A stretch of DNA of 64,000 bases, from assembly GCF_002127325.2 (NCBI RefSeq), contig NC_035436.2, positions 112,553,591-112,617,590 of the forward strand. Direction: 5' to 3'. This DNA comes from Helianthus annuus. Taxonomy: Eukaryota; Streptophyta; Magnoliopsida; Asterales; Asteraceae. Positions within the stretch are counted from its first letter, which is position 1. Each line of letters begins with the position of its first letter. Under the pieces are notes generated by a model. The model saw only the letters and a program-made list of their open reading frames with translations. It searched no databases and was not told the origin of the DNA. This document shows, piece after piece, positions 1-11,040 of this stretch. The translations under genes were made by a program, and so were the position numbers.

Positions 1-599
1 CCTCCTTCAATACCCACCGGTATTGGATGGCGGGGTCCAAACTCTTTGATCCCCTCGTAAGTAAGCTACTATTAAAACTTTAACCTGACTATTTAGGACT
101 GTATCTCTACTGACTCAGACTACTTAGCCGAGGGTAATATCACCTTCAAAAGAGGGGCCTACCAAATTATGCATTAATAACTTAATTAATTATCTTTCAA
201 TAATCCGACCCTTTAGGATTGTATCCTTGCTGACTCAAACTACTGGGTTGAGGGTAACGTCACCTTCAAAAGAGGGGTCTGCTACAATTAGTAAGATAAT
301 CTCTTGAAGAGTGCAAAAGTGCGAAAATAATCAAAGGTTACACTACACACGAGTCGGATCCAAGTGATTCATCCTGTCTGTCTGTTTTTTTTATTTTTAT
401 TTTATTTTTCAGCATTTTAGTTAGTTTTATCTTTCTAGTTTAAAAAAAAAAAAAAAAAAAAAAAACCTTTTTTTCTAACTTTTGATTTGATTAGACGTTG
501 AGGATAAACCAGTACTAAAAGCTCTTGTGTCCTTGGACGACCTCGGTATCTTACCAACACTATACTACGTCCACCATGGGTGCACTTGCCCATATGTGT
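1..599 (+). repeat. Athila-family LTR A, left portion (truncated by window edge)
   Basis: This stretch matches the solo LTR at about 20071-20640 along its length and the inverse copy at 11100-11650. Shared text includes the block ending in CATATGTGT. The LTR begins outside the window and resumes at 9650 after element 1. A run of about 25 A at 440-464 is absent from the solo LTR, so it is a private slippage expansion. No coding capacity is seen. Confidence 0.85.
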
Positions 600-1008
600 T
601 GTCACACCCCAAAAATCCACCTGCGGAGTATCACCGCTTGGGAGCGTGACTGACCAGGATCAAGCCACCAATCATATCGAACATGTAAGTATTATCAAGT
701 ATAATAAATGTAAACCAATCATTCAATTTGATAGGTGTTCAAAACATAATCATAGTTTATAAGTATAGCGGAAGCATAAGTACGAAAGCCCAAATGTGTA
801 ACATAAGTTCAATAAGTTCAAAACATAATTCATGCTCCACAACGACCTGCTCCTCCCTGTGCAAGCTCCATAAATATCTAACGACCTGCAAGGCATGTAA
901 CAGAGGATCAACAAACTAGTTGAGCGAGTTCACAGTTTACAGTTCAGTAATAGTATAGTGTGCGTAGTAGTATGTTCGTTCGTTATGTCATGTATCGTAT
1001 TAGTTTCC

Positions 1009-1203
1009 ATCGCGGCCTCCCAGGCAGGTATGCGAAGATATTAGGGGGATGTTCATCCCGAGTATTCTAGACTAGGTTTATCCGTATCGCGGCCTACCAG
1101 GCAGGTGTGCGAAGATTAGTAAATTACAGTTCGCGGCCTTCCAAAGGCAGGTGTGCGAAGTCAGTCATAATATCGCGGCCAACCCTTGGCAGGTGTGCGA
1201 AGA
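1009..1203. repeat. Private word array (CGCGGCC...GCAGGTGTGCGAAG) in element 1 LTR
   Basis: Four spaced copies of a roughly 30-bp unit start with CGCGGCC and end with GCAGGTGTGCGAAG. The middles differ but often pair internally, for example GCCTT with AAGGC in the third unit. The same array lies at about 7593-7787 in the other LTR. This word is absent from elements 2, 3 and 5, which have different words at the equivalent place. Confidence 0.85.
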
Positions 1204-1725
1204 TCAGTTCAATAAGTGTTACTAGTCTAGTAGTAGTTCTAACAGTGGAGTATGTACCATAGTTCATCAAATCACATCACTACGTTCCATTATAGACAAG
1301 TACCAGTAAATAATCAAATCCCATTCCCACCCTGGGAACCCCATGCCTTGGCTGTGTGAACTCACCTTGGTTTGCTCGGTATGCTATGCTCTAGGGTTTA
1401 ACAATTGTCTAAGTCCGTTATCCACGACCTAGGATACATTGCACATATTTGACGTAAGTGCATAAACTCAATTAGGGTTTACAAGTCTTGGCGTTCAATC
1501 AACTGTGTATGATAATCGATTACTGATTCAACTAACATGGTTTGCACATAAGCACAGTAATATACCACAATTACAGCAACATAGATATCACATCATGCAG
1601 AACAGAACCTGCTGTTATTGTATCACACAGTTCATTGTTTCAAATTGAATATCACATAATATCAGACAGGGCCTTGCCCTTCTAAAACTCAAACAGTATG
1701 GGGGGTCTCCCCTGTTCAAAAAACT

Positions 1726-2347
1726 CGGATAGCACATGTAATCATCATACAACCTCGGACATACATGAAGCACACAAACTCGGTCACATTAACTTAATAT
1801 ACTCGGACCACTTGATTTTCATCAAATAAACTCGGCCCAACACATAACATAAATAAACCCGATCCAATCAAAGTATTATATTCGGACCACATGATAAACT
1901 CGGCCCACATAATTAAACTCGGTCCAAATTAAAGTGTTATGTTCGGACCATATGATAAACTCGGTCCAATGGGAATTTAATAAACTCGGATATATATGAG
2001 AATCACTAAACTCGGTCCATTATAAGGTCATTAAACTCGGATCCAAACATCATTAGATAAACTCGGACATACATCACACATTGCATAAAGTCGGACCATT
2101 AACAAGATCACTAAACTCGGTCCACTAATAAGATCAATAAACTCGGACCATTGTTTAATCAATAAACTCGGTCCATTCAATGAATGATAAACTCGGTCCA
2201 TTCAAATAACCATCATGCTCGGACCTTTAACAAATAATAAACTCGGACCTTATGAAGACATTATACTCGGATATATGATATAACATTAAACTCAGACATA
2301 TGATATAACATTAAACTCAGACATATGATATAACATTAAACTCAGAC
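1726..2347. repeat. Dispersed ACTCGG word array in element 1 LTR
   Basis: Roughly 25-30 copies of AAACTCGGTCC / AAACTCGGACA-like words are spaced 15-30 bp apart, which makes a degenerate minisatellite in the U3-equivalent part. A tandem unit of about 25 bp (ATATGATATAACATTAAACT) occurs three times at the end (2270-2347). The copy in the other LTR is at about 8310-8931. No coding potential is seen. Confidence 0.85.
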
Positions 2348-3065
2348 AGTTACATGCGTGAACTTCAATTTGCACAGAATCAATATGATCAGAACAGTTA
2401 CGTTTTGTTATCACACGAACATGAAAACCCTAAATTCATACGTTTGTACAGTGCAATGATCAATCATCAATCTATCATTCAACCTATCTTGCTTCTACAT
2501 CATCAAACAATGATTCCACAACAACTCAAATCATTTTCATGAATCAGAAACAATCAATCATGCAGAGATTATCATATGAGAAACTAGGGTTTTGACACCA
2601 ATCAATCAATCAACAATTTAACATCACACAATGATTAAACGATTACCTTGATTCGATTCTAGATGAATTTGCAATCAACCTTGATGCAAAAGACTTGTGA
2701 TTCCAAGAATGATAAGAAGATGGTTGTAGAGGGGATTAGGGAATGTGGGTACGTGTTTTTGATTCTTGTGATGATTAGTGAATGATTAGTAAAGAGATTA
2801 GGGTTAAGTATGGTTTAGTTTTCACTAACTACACTATACACCCTCAATTTCTATATTTTACACAAGTACACCATCCCCTAACAATTTCCCAATTCCACCG
2901 CCATGTTCATATATTTACCAATTTCACCATTAACAAACTATCATGCACAATCACACAATTAAAACATATAAGATTCCATGACAATCAATTGTGCGAGTAA
3001 CAACTAAATAATACAAGAACGTGCAATAAATGCGAAATAGAATCTTGGAAATTCGAGTTGTCACA

Positions 3066-3080
3066 TTATCCCCAACTTAA
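3066..3080 (-). other. Polypurine tract 2 (PPT used by element 1)
   Basis: On the minus strand AAGTTGGGGATAA directly precedes the TGTGACAAC start of the 3' LTR. The boundary fits the position where the other LTR of element 1 ends (9649), so this tract primed plus-strand synthesis in the last transposition of element 1. Confidence 0.75.
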
Positions 3081-3141
3081 AAGAAATTTCGTCCCGAAAT
3101 TTGGTACGCACTCACTGAGGAAGCTAGGTAAATTACATCGT

Positions 3142-5579
3142 TCACTGGTTTTCCTGGGGTGTCACATCATCCCCCCGTTGATTTGGAATTTCGTCCCGAA
3201 ATTCAGTAGTAGTAGCTTCAGCCTCAGTAGTGGTTGCATTGGTTTCGAATAATTGGGGGTACTTTTCTGTCATCTGGTCTTTGCGTTCCCAGGTGTACTC
3301 TGGGCCACGTTTGGAGTTCCAACGAACTCGGACAAGAGGGATTCTCTTGTGTTTGAGGACCTTAACATCCCGGTCCGTGATTTCAACTGGTTCCTCGACG
3401 AACTGCAACCGCTCGTCGATAGTGAGTTCCTTAAAAGGAGTTATGAGGGTCTCATCTGACAGGCACTCCTTCAGATTCGACACGTGAAATACATTGTGAA
3501 CTGCATCTAGTTTAGCTGGTAGGTTCAACCTGTAGGCTACTTGGCCTATTCTTTCAGTGATTTCGAACGGTCCAACATACCGTGGATTGAGTTTGCCTCG
3601 TTTACCAAATCGAACCACACCCTTCCAGGGTGAGACTTTAAGTAAAACCCGGTCCCCGACCTGAAATTTCAATGGCCTCTTACGCTTATCCGCGTATGCT
3701 TTCTGACGGTCGCGTGCTGCCGCCATGCGTTGTCGTATCTGTGCAATTCGTTCAGTGGCGTCAACTACTATTTGTGGACCTGTAATCTGACTATTCCCCC
3801 ACCTCTGCCCAACCGAGAGGTGACCGGCATTTACGTCCGTACGATGCCTCGAATGGAGCGGTTTGAATGCTGGTATGGTAACTATTATTGTATGAAAACT
3901 CCACTAAAGGAAGGTGCTTTTCCCAGCCGTTGCCGAAATCGATGACACATGCTCGAAGCATGTCTTCTAGAGTTTGTATCGTGCGCTCAGACTGCACATC
4001 CGTCTGAGGGTGATATTCTGTGCTCATGCCTAATCGTGAGCCGAAATGTCTGTGCTTCGCTTACCACAGCTCTGACGTGAATCGTGCATCCCGATCCGAA
4101 ATAATGGAGGTGGGCACCCCGTGCCTCGAAACAACTTCTTTAAGATGGATGTCTGTGAGAGTGGAGAACTTATCCGTTTCCTTTGTAGCCAGGAAGTGTG
4201 CAGACTTGGTGAGTCGATCCACGATCACCCATATAGTATCATTCCCACGCTGGGATCTAGGTAAGCCCGAAACGAAATTCATGGAAATTTCTTCCCATTT
4301 CCACTGTGGTATCCTGGGTTGTTGAAGTAGGCCTGAGGGTTTCTGGTACTCTGTCTTGACTCTCGCACAAGTCAAACATTTGCAATGTGGGCCTTCATGC
4401 TAGGCCACCAATATGTAGTTCTAATGTCGTGGTACATTTTATCCGACCCTGGATGTACCGAGTAACGAGACTTGTGTGCTTCGTCCATAACAAGCTCTCG
4501 TAAACCGCCATAAAGTGGGACCCAATTACGCCCCGTTACATAGTAGGCGCCGTCTTCCTTTTGTTCCATTCGTTGCCTTGAACCGCGTAAGGCTTCAGCC
4601 ATGACGTTCTCGGATTTCAATGCTTCTATCTGAGCATCTCGTATCTGTGCAGGAAGACTGGACTGAATAGTAAGCTGTAGCGCTCGCATGCGCTTAGGTA
4701 GAATGTCCTTTCGACTGAGGGCGTCGGCCACAACATTGGCTTTGCCTGGATGACACTTAATAGCGCATTCGTAATCGTTAAGCAGTTCGACCCATCGTCG
4801 TTGACGCATGTTCAACTCCTTCTGCTTGAAGATAGGCTCGAGACTCCTGTGATCGGTGTAAATTGTGCACCTGGTACCGTACAGGTAGTGTCGCCATATC
4901 TTAAGCGCGTAAACAACAGCTCCCAGCTCCAAATCGTGCGTCGTGTAGTTCCGTTCGTGAATCTTGAGTTGACGAGAGGCGTAAGCTATTAACTTTATCC
5001 CGTTGCATCAACACACAACCAAGACCCTGTATCGATGCGTCACAATAAACCACGAAGTCATCTGTGCCCTCCGGCAATGAGAGAATAGGTGCACTGCAAG
5101 GCCTATCCTTTAGGTGCTGAAAAGCGGTCTCTTGGGAATTTCCCCAACGGTAGGTGACACCTTTCTGTGTCAGCATAGTAAGCGGCTGCGCGATCTTCGA
5201 AAAGTCTTTAATGAATTGTCTGTAATACCCCGCCAAGCCCAAGAGTTGGCGTATTTCCGTCGGTGTACGCGGTGCAGGCTAGGAAGTGGACTCCACTAAG
5301 CTAGAAGTCGCATTTTGAAAACTTTGCGTACAATTGCTCCTTTCGAAGAAGTTCCAAGATAAGACGTAAGTGATGCTCGTGTTCCTCCTGACTCTTGGAG
5401 TAGATCAGAATGTCGTCGATGAAGACAATGACGAACTTGTCAAGATAAGATTTGCGCACCCTGTTCGTAAGGTCCATAAATACGGCAGGTGCGTTCAATA
5501 ATATCAAACCATCCATTACATCAAACATAAAATATAGAAGGTAAAATAATTCATAAAACCCAATACAATTGATGTTCAA
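3142..5579 (-). pseudogene. Element 1 pol remnant (RT C-terminal part, RNase H, integrase, chromodomain-like tail)
   Basis: Reading down the minus strand: an RT piece with the FIDD active-site motif (5579-5301); a gap where the block following the RT palm (about 35 residues in element 2) is deleted near 5290; then the RT connection and RNase H; then integrase pieces (4375-4061 and 4027-3791) and the C-terminal part (3726-3142). The last piece has a GPF-type module and a chromodomain-like tail rich in the EYTWE motif typical of Tekay chromoviruses. The reading frame changes near 5000, 4930, 4375 and 4030, so no continuous product is possible. The C-terminal open frame continues through PPT 1. 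Product names come from family knowledge plus comparison with element 2. Confidence 0.9.
3167..3181 (-). other. Polypurine tract 1 (not used by element 1)
   Basis: On the minus strand CAACGGGGGGATGA precedes TGTGACACCCC. The equivalent tract defines the LTR boundary in elements 2 and 3. It lies 101 bp upstream of PPT 2 in element sense. Confidence 0.7.
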
Positions 5580-5650
5580 ACCAAACTTTGTTCGAGTAGC
5601 GGAAACATAATAATGAAAAACCCAAAAAGAAGTTATAAGTTCAAATATCG
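5497..5650 (-). repeat. LTR fragment of another subfamily embedded between gag and RT of element 1
   Basis: This stretch aligns to the LTR of element 2 at about 28120-28255. Both share CAATTGATGTTC, the AGCGGAA block and ATAAGTTCAAATAT. It is less like element 1's own LTR. It replaces the protease and the N-terminal half of RT, and its junction lies at the last codons of gag. This suggests template switching between co-packaged RNAs, or illegitimate recombination. Confidence 0.75.
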
Positions 5651-6858
5651 TTCATTGCGTCTCCTCGTCCTAACACGAAAGCTTGACCTCTTGCCTCGTT
5701 GCCATTGTTGTTGTTGTTTCCCCTGTTGTTGTTGTTGTTCCCGTTGCCCTGATTATTGTTGTGGTTCTGATTCTGGTTCAACTGAGGGCAATCGCGTTTG
5801 TAATGACCTTCTGCCCCACACTGGAAACATCCCCGGTTCCCACGCTGTGGTTGCTGCTGCTGGTTCTGTGGAGCTGGTGGTGGGAGTTGCTGGTTCTGAT
5901 TCGCTGGCCGAGAGCTTCTACAATCCTTAGCCTCATGACCCATCTTGAGGCATCTTTGACATTGTTCCCTACGACATCTTCCACTGTGGTGTTTGTTGCA
6001 CTTATTACACAATGGGTGAATTCCCCGATATCCACCCTGCCCCTGACTGCCAGATGATTGCTGACTCGAGTTCTGATAGTCATTTGTCTTGCGCTGCTGA
6101 GACTGAACAGAAACCGATCCCTTGCTGGAATCCCCCTCCCATTTCCTCTTGTTGTCACTGGGAGTAGCAGAAGTGGTGACAGCAGTAGCAGTAGCCTTGA
6201 CACGCTTTGGCAGTCTGTTCTGATCCACTGCCTGATCTGTAATACGGTGAGCGAGGCGCTGAATAGCCTGAATGTTGTCAAGATTGGCCGATGTCACATG
6301 GCTCTGGATCTCTGGCGCCAAACCCTTGAGATACATCTCAATACGCTTGTATGGTGGGTCTACCATAGTTGGACACAGCACGGCCAGCTCGTTTGACCGT
6401 TTAGTATACGCTTCGATCTCAGATCCAACCATTTTCAAATTGTACAGCTCGTCTTCCAACTTGTGAATATCTTCACGCGTGCAATATTCCCTTTTGATAA
6501 GTTCCTTAAAATCATTCCAGGGTGTGGCGTTAGCAGCTGCCAACCCTAAGATCTGTAATTGCGCGTTCCACCAAGTCAACGCGATTCCTTCCAAAGTGCC
6601 AGTGGCGTACTTGACCTTGCGAGCCTCAGGGCACTCGCACATTTCGAATACTGACTCTAGCTTTTCAAACCAATGGAGGAGTCCCACTGCCCCCTCGGTG
6701 CCACTGAAAGAATTTGGACGACAGTCCATGAAGTTCTTGAATGTGCAGACAGGCTGCTGCGCGTGTTGTCCTGCTTGAGCTGCTGCAACTGCCGCAGCAA
6801 CTTGAGCTTGAACGAAAGCCTCTAGCTGGGCTTGTGTCATGCTAATTCTTCCAGACAT
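5641..6858 (-). CDS. Element 1 Gag (capsid-nucleocapsid) with intron already removed
   Basis: An open frame of about 405 residues starts at the ATG giving [11 protein letters not shown], the same start as in elements 2 and 3. It has an alanine-rich N-terminus, a retrotransposon gag domain around the WW motif in TWWNAQ, a polar linker, a first zinc knuckle-like Cys/His cluster, and a classic CX2CX4HX4C knuckle ([14 protein letters not shown]). An Asn/Gly-rich low-complexity stretch follows, and the frame ends just after the protease-proximal DAMNDI. Gag would assemble cytoplasmic virus-like particles. The sequence equivalent to the element 2 intron is cleanly absent at 6770/6771. The frame is fused to no pol. 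An in-frame upstream ATG at 7023 exists but lies in the leader. Confidence 0.88.
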   Translation of the reverse strand: MSGRISMTQAQLEAFVQAQVAAAVAAAQAGQHAQQPVCTFKNFMDCRPNSFSGTEGAVGLLHWFEKLESVFEMCECPEARKVKYATGTLEGIALTWWNAQLQILGLAAANATPWNDFKELIKREYCTREDIHKLEDELYNLKMVGSEIEAYTKRSNELAVLCPTMVDPPYKRIEMYLKGLAPEIQSHVTSANLDNIQAIQRLAHRITDQAVDQNRLPKRVKATATAVTTSATPSDNKRKWEGDSSKGSVSVQSQQRKTNDYQNSSQQSSGSQGQGGYRGIHPLCNKCNKHHSGRCRREQCQRCLKMGHEAKDCRSSRPANQNQQLPPPAPQNQQQQPQRGNRGCFQCGAEGHYKRDCPQLNQNQNHNNNQGNGNNNNNRGNNNNNGNEARGQAFVLGRGDAMNDI

Positions 6859-7167
6859 GATCTTCATAGTAAAAGTAATGTAAGTGAGTGGTTCGCGAGT
6901 AGGGCGATGACAGAAAAGTGTAAGCACGTAGGTGTTCTCAAGCAATAACAAGTAGTGAGCAAAGTAATGTAAGCATACTACGAGCAAAGTTCTATGCAGT
7001 TCTAGCAAGCAGGTAATAAACATAAACCTTATTACCTAGGATGTCGAGTCTTGCACGTGGAGCGAAGCGTCGTTGTGGATCGTTGAGAGCACTGTTCTGG
7101 TTATAGTCTGGTTTTAAATAAAAAAAAAACGTTTTCCCATATTAAAACCAAGTTCTCTATAACCAAT
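6859..7167 (-). other. Element 1 untranslated leader
   Basis: This lies between the primer binding site and the gag ATG. It is shared with elements 2 and 3, for example the block with GTGCAAGACTC and the short A-run near 7120. No gene is seen. In retrotransposons this region usually carries packaging signals, which I cannot confirm here. Confidence 0.7.
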
Positions 7168-7180
7168 GGCTCTGATACCA
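7168..7180 (-). other. Primer binding site, initiator Met-tRNA type (element 1)
   Basis: The minus strand reads TGGTATCAGAGCC three bases after the LTR end, the standard complement to the 3' end of plant initiator Met-tRNA. Its position confirms that 7184-9649 is the 5' LTR in element sense. Confidence 0.92.
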
Positions 7181-7183
7181 ATC

Positions 7184-9649
7184 TGTCACACCCCCAAAAT
7201 CCACCTGCGGAGTATCACCGCTTGGGAGCGTGACTGACCAGGATCAAGCCACCAATCATATCGAACATGTAAGTATTATCAAGTATAATAAATGTAAACC
7301 AATCATTCAATTTGATAGGTGTTCAAAACATAATCATAGTTTATAAGTATAGCGGAAGCATAAGTACGAAAGCCCAAATGTGTAACATAAGTTCAATAAG
7401 TTCAAAACATAATTCATGCTCCACAACGACCTGCTCCTCCCTGTGCAAGCTCCATAAATATCTAACGACCTGCAAGGCATGTAACAGAGGATCAACAAAC
7501 TAGTTGAGCGAGTTCACAGTTTACAGTTCAGTAATAGTATAGTGTGCGTAGTAGTATGTTCGTTCGTTATGTCATGTATCGTATTAGTTTCCATCGCGGC
7601 CTCCCAGGCAGGTATGCGAAGATATTAGGGGGATGTTCATCCCGAGTATTCTAGACTAGGTTTATCCGTATCGCGGCCTACCAGGCAGGTGTGCGAAGAT
7701 TAGTAAATTACAGTTCGCGGCCTTCCAAAGGCAGGTGTGCGAAGTCAGTCATAATATCGCGGCCAACCCTTGGCAGGTGTGCGAAGATCAGTTCAATAAG
7801 TGTTACTAGTCTAGTAGTAGTTCTAACAGTGGAGTATGTACCATAGTTCATCAAATCACATCACTACGTTCCATTATAGACAAGTACCAGTAAATAATCA
7901 AATCCCATTCCCACCCTGGGAACCCCATGCCTTGGCTGTGTGAACTCACCTTGGTTTGCTCGGTATGCTATGCTCTAGGGTTTAACAATTGTCTAAGTCC
8001 GTTATCCACGACCTAGGATACATTGCACATATTTGACGTAAGTGCATAAACTCAATTAGGGTTTACAAGTCTTGGCGTTCAATCAACTGTGTATGATAAT
8101 CGATTACTGATTCAACTAACATGGTTTGCACATAAGCACAGTAATATACCACAATTATAGCAACATAGATATCACATCATGCAGAACAGAACCTGCTGTT
8201 ATTGTATCACACAGTTCATTGTTTCAAATTGAATATCACATAATATCAGACAGGGCCTTGCCCTTCTAAAACTCAAACAGTATGGGGGGTCTCCCCTGTT
8301 CAAAAAACTCGGATAGCACATGTAATCATCATACAACCTCGGACATACATGAAGCACACAAACTCGGTCACATTAACTTAATATACTCGGACCACTTGAT
8401 TTTCATCAAATAAACTCGGCCCAACACATAACATAAATAAACCCGATCCAATCAAAGTATTATATTCGGACCACATGATAAACTCGGCCCACATAATTAA
8501 ACTCGGTCCAAATTAAAGTGTTATGTTCGGACCATATGATAAACCCGGTCCAATGGGAATTTAATAAACTCGGATATATATGAGAATCACTAAACTCGGT
8601 CCATTATAAGGTCATTAAACTCGGATCCAAACATCATTAGATAAACTCGGACATACATCACACATTGCATAAAGTCGGACCATTAACAAGATCACTAAAC
8701 TCGGTCCACTAATAAGATCAATAAACTCGGACCATTGTTTAATCAATAAACTCGGTCCATTCAATGAATGATAAACTCGGTCCATTCAAATAACCATCAT
8801 GCTCGGACCTTTAACAAATAATAAACTCGGACCTTATGAAGACATTATACTCGGATATATGATATAACATTAAACTCAGACATATGATATAACATTAAAC
8901 TCAGACATATGATATAACATTAAACTCAGACAGTTACATGCGTGAACTTCAATTTGCACAGAATCAATATGATCAGAACAGTTACGTTTTGTTATCACAC
9001 GAACATGAAAACCCTAAATTCATACGTTTGTACAGTGCAATGATCAATCATCAATCTATCATTCAACCTATCTTGCTTCTACATCATCAAACAATGATTC
9101 CACAACAACTCAAATCATTTTCATGAATCAGAAACAATCAATCATGCAGAGATTATCATATGAGAAACTAGGGTTTTGACACCAATCAATCAATCAACAA
9201 TTTAACATCACACAATGATTAAACGATTACCTTGATTCGATTCTAGATGAATTTGCAATCAACCTTGATGCAAAAGACTTGTGATTCCAAGAATGATAAG
9301 AAGATGGTTGTAGAGGGGATTAGGGAATGTGGGTACGTGTTTTTGATTCTTGTGATGATTAGTGAATGATTAGTAAAGAGATTAGGGTTAAGTATGGTTT
9401 AGTTTTCACTAACTACACTATACACCCTCAATTTCTATATTTTACACAAGTACACCATCCCCTAACAATTTCCCAATTCCACCGCCATGTTCATATATTT
9501 ACCAATTTCACCATTAACAAACTATCATGCACAATCACACAATTAAAACATATAAGATTCCATGACAATCAATTGTGCGAGTAACAACTAAATAATACAA
9601 GAACGTGCAATAAATGCGAAATAGAATCTTGGAAATTCGAGTTGTCACA
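7184..9649 (-). repeat. Element 1 right LTR (5' LTR in element sense)
   Basis: It is 2466 bp with TGTCAC...GTCACA ends, followed directly by the target duplication TGTGT. It carries the same private word arrays as the left LTR. It lacks the extra 101-bp PPT-containing unit found inside the LTRs of elements 2 and 3. Confidence 0.93.
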
Positions 9650-9770
9650 TGTGTGTTTAGTGTTAGTAAATATCGTGTTTAATAAATTTAAAACTTGGTT
9701 AAAAAGTGTAAAAAGGGCTTAAAATATACACCTAAAATATATTACACTACACACACATCAAACCTCAACA
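9650..9770 (+). repeat. Athila-family LTR A, right portion
   Basis: The LTR interrupted at 599 resumes here with a repeated TGTGT and matches 20639-20751 through to its CACATCA terminus. The next base begins a pol relic of another family, so LTR A (or its whole element) was inserted into that relic. Confidence 0.88.
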
Positions 9771-11040
9771 GGTTCTTTAGTAAATCAGAGTTTGTCGTTA
9801 ACGTGTATCTCGTCCGTTGGGATGATAACCGTCTCTTGAGTAGGACTTTTCTTGAGATTAGACACGTGAAATGTGTTGTGTACACTGCTGAGCTCTTCTA
9901 GTAGTTTCAATTTATAAGCAACTGTTCTGATCTTTTCCAGGATTTCGAAAGGTCCAATGTAGCATGGATTCAGCTTTCCACGTTTATCAAACCTTACTAC
10001 GCCCTTCCAAGGCGAGACTTTCAACAATACCATGTCTTCGACCTCGAAAGATAATGGTTTGCGTCGTTTGTCGGCGTAACTCTTTTGTCTATCACGAGCC
10101 GCCTTAATACGACGTCGTATTTGAATGATATTGTCTGTGGTTTCCTGGACCAATTCCGAACCAATGAGTTGTTTATCCCCGGTCTCCGCCCAACATAGCG
10201 GGGACAGCCACTTCCGTCCATACAGGGCTTCAAACGGGGCGGCCTGAATGCTTGTGTGATAATTATTATTGTATGAGAACTCCACTAAGGGCAAGTGCGT
10301 ATCCCAATTTCCAACCAAATCCATCACACAAGCATGTAACATGTCCTCCGAATTCTACATCGTTCGTTCAATTTAGCCGTCTGTTTGTGGGTGAAAGGCC
10401 GTACTAAGATTCAGTTGGGATCCAAAGGCCTTTTGAAATGATTGCCATATCCTTGACATGAACCGACCATCACGGTCCAATATAATAGAAATGGGCACTC
10501 CATGTCGTGCCACAATCTCTTTGAAGTATATTTCAGCGATTTCTTAGTGCTATCTTTCTCACTGATCGGTAGAAAATGCGCGGACTTTGTAAGTCGGTTT
10601 AGAATTACCCAAATCATATCATGGCCTCATGAAGTTCAGGGTAACTTAGTAATGAAGTCCATCGAAATTTGTTCCCATTTCCATATGGGAATTTCAGGTT
10701 GTTGCAGTAAATCTGAAGGCTTTTAATATTCCGCCTTAACTTTGGCGCATGTAAGGCATTTTTCGACATAAGTAGCAATATCGCCTTTAAGATTAGGCCA
10801 GCAATAAAATTCCTTTAAGTCTTCGTATATCTTATCCAATCCCCGATGTATAGAGTACCTTGACTTATGAGCCTTGTCCAAAATAATCGTTTGTAGGTCG
10901 CCAAAGAATGGTACCCAAATTCGTTCCATCATCCTTTGGCACCAATTGTGCCTCCATTCCCCGTAAGGGTTCGGTTCGTATATTTTCTGGTTTAAGGGCT
11001 TCTTATTGAGCATCGTGAATTGATGCGTGTGTAGCGTTAT
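9771..11040 (-). pseudogene. Tekay chromovirus pol relic (integrase and C-terminal region), element-4 family
   Basis: Minus-strand frames at 11013-10723, 10617-10411 and 10342-9785 encode the integrase zinc-binding region (HHCC with [11 protein letters not shown]), the catalytic core and the GPF C-terminal module. The wording follows element 4 rather than element 2, for example SNLKKSPTQ and IIPTDE. Frameshifts and stops separate the pieces. The 3' side is cut by LTR A at 9770 and the 5' side by Athila LTR B at 11041, so this is probably the oldest layer in the left third of the window. Confidence 0.88.

Larger units (their letters stand above)
600..3065 (-). repeat. Element 1 left LTR (3' LTR in element sense)
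   Basis: It is 2466 bp and pairs base for base with 7184-9649 apart from about three substitutions near 610, 1570 and 1955. The outer end is fixed by the target duplication. The inner end at 3065 follows from the right LTR, which stops at the same GTTGTCACA. A second possible boundary exists at 3166 (see the polypurine tracts). The LTR shares end blocks with elements 2, 3 and 5 but carries its own repeat words. Confidence 0.93.
600..9649 (-). mobile_element. Element 1: non-autonomous Tekay-type Ty3/gypsy retrotransposon, complete with both LTRs
   Basis: Two LTRs of equal length (2466 bp) begin TGTCACAC and end GTTGTCACA. They flank an internal region read on the minus strand. The 5-bp target duplication TGTGT lies at 595-599 and 9650-9654, and the empty site is visible in the solo LTR near 20640. 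The primer site matches initiator Met-tRNA. By eye I find only about three substitutions between the LTRs, so the insertion is recent. Inside, gag is open. Protease and the first part of reverse transcriptase are missing, replaced by a piece of LTR from another subfamily. The rest of pol is frameshifted. The element could not have supplied its own replication proteins, so mobilisation in trans is inferred. Confidence 0.93.

Noticed and set aside
5683..6396. Plus-strand open frames over element 1 gag
   Set aside because: Antisense shadows of the Asn/Gln/Gly-rich gag codons.
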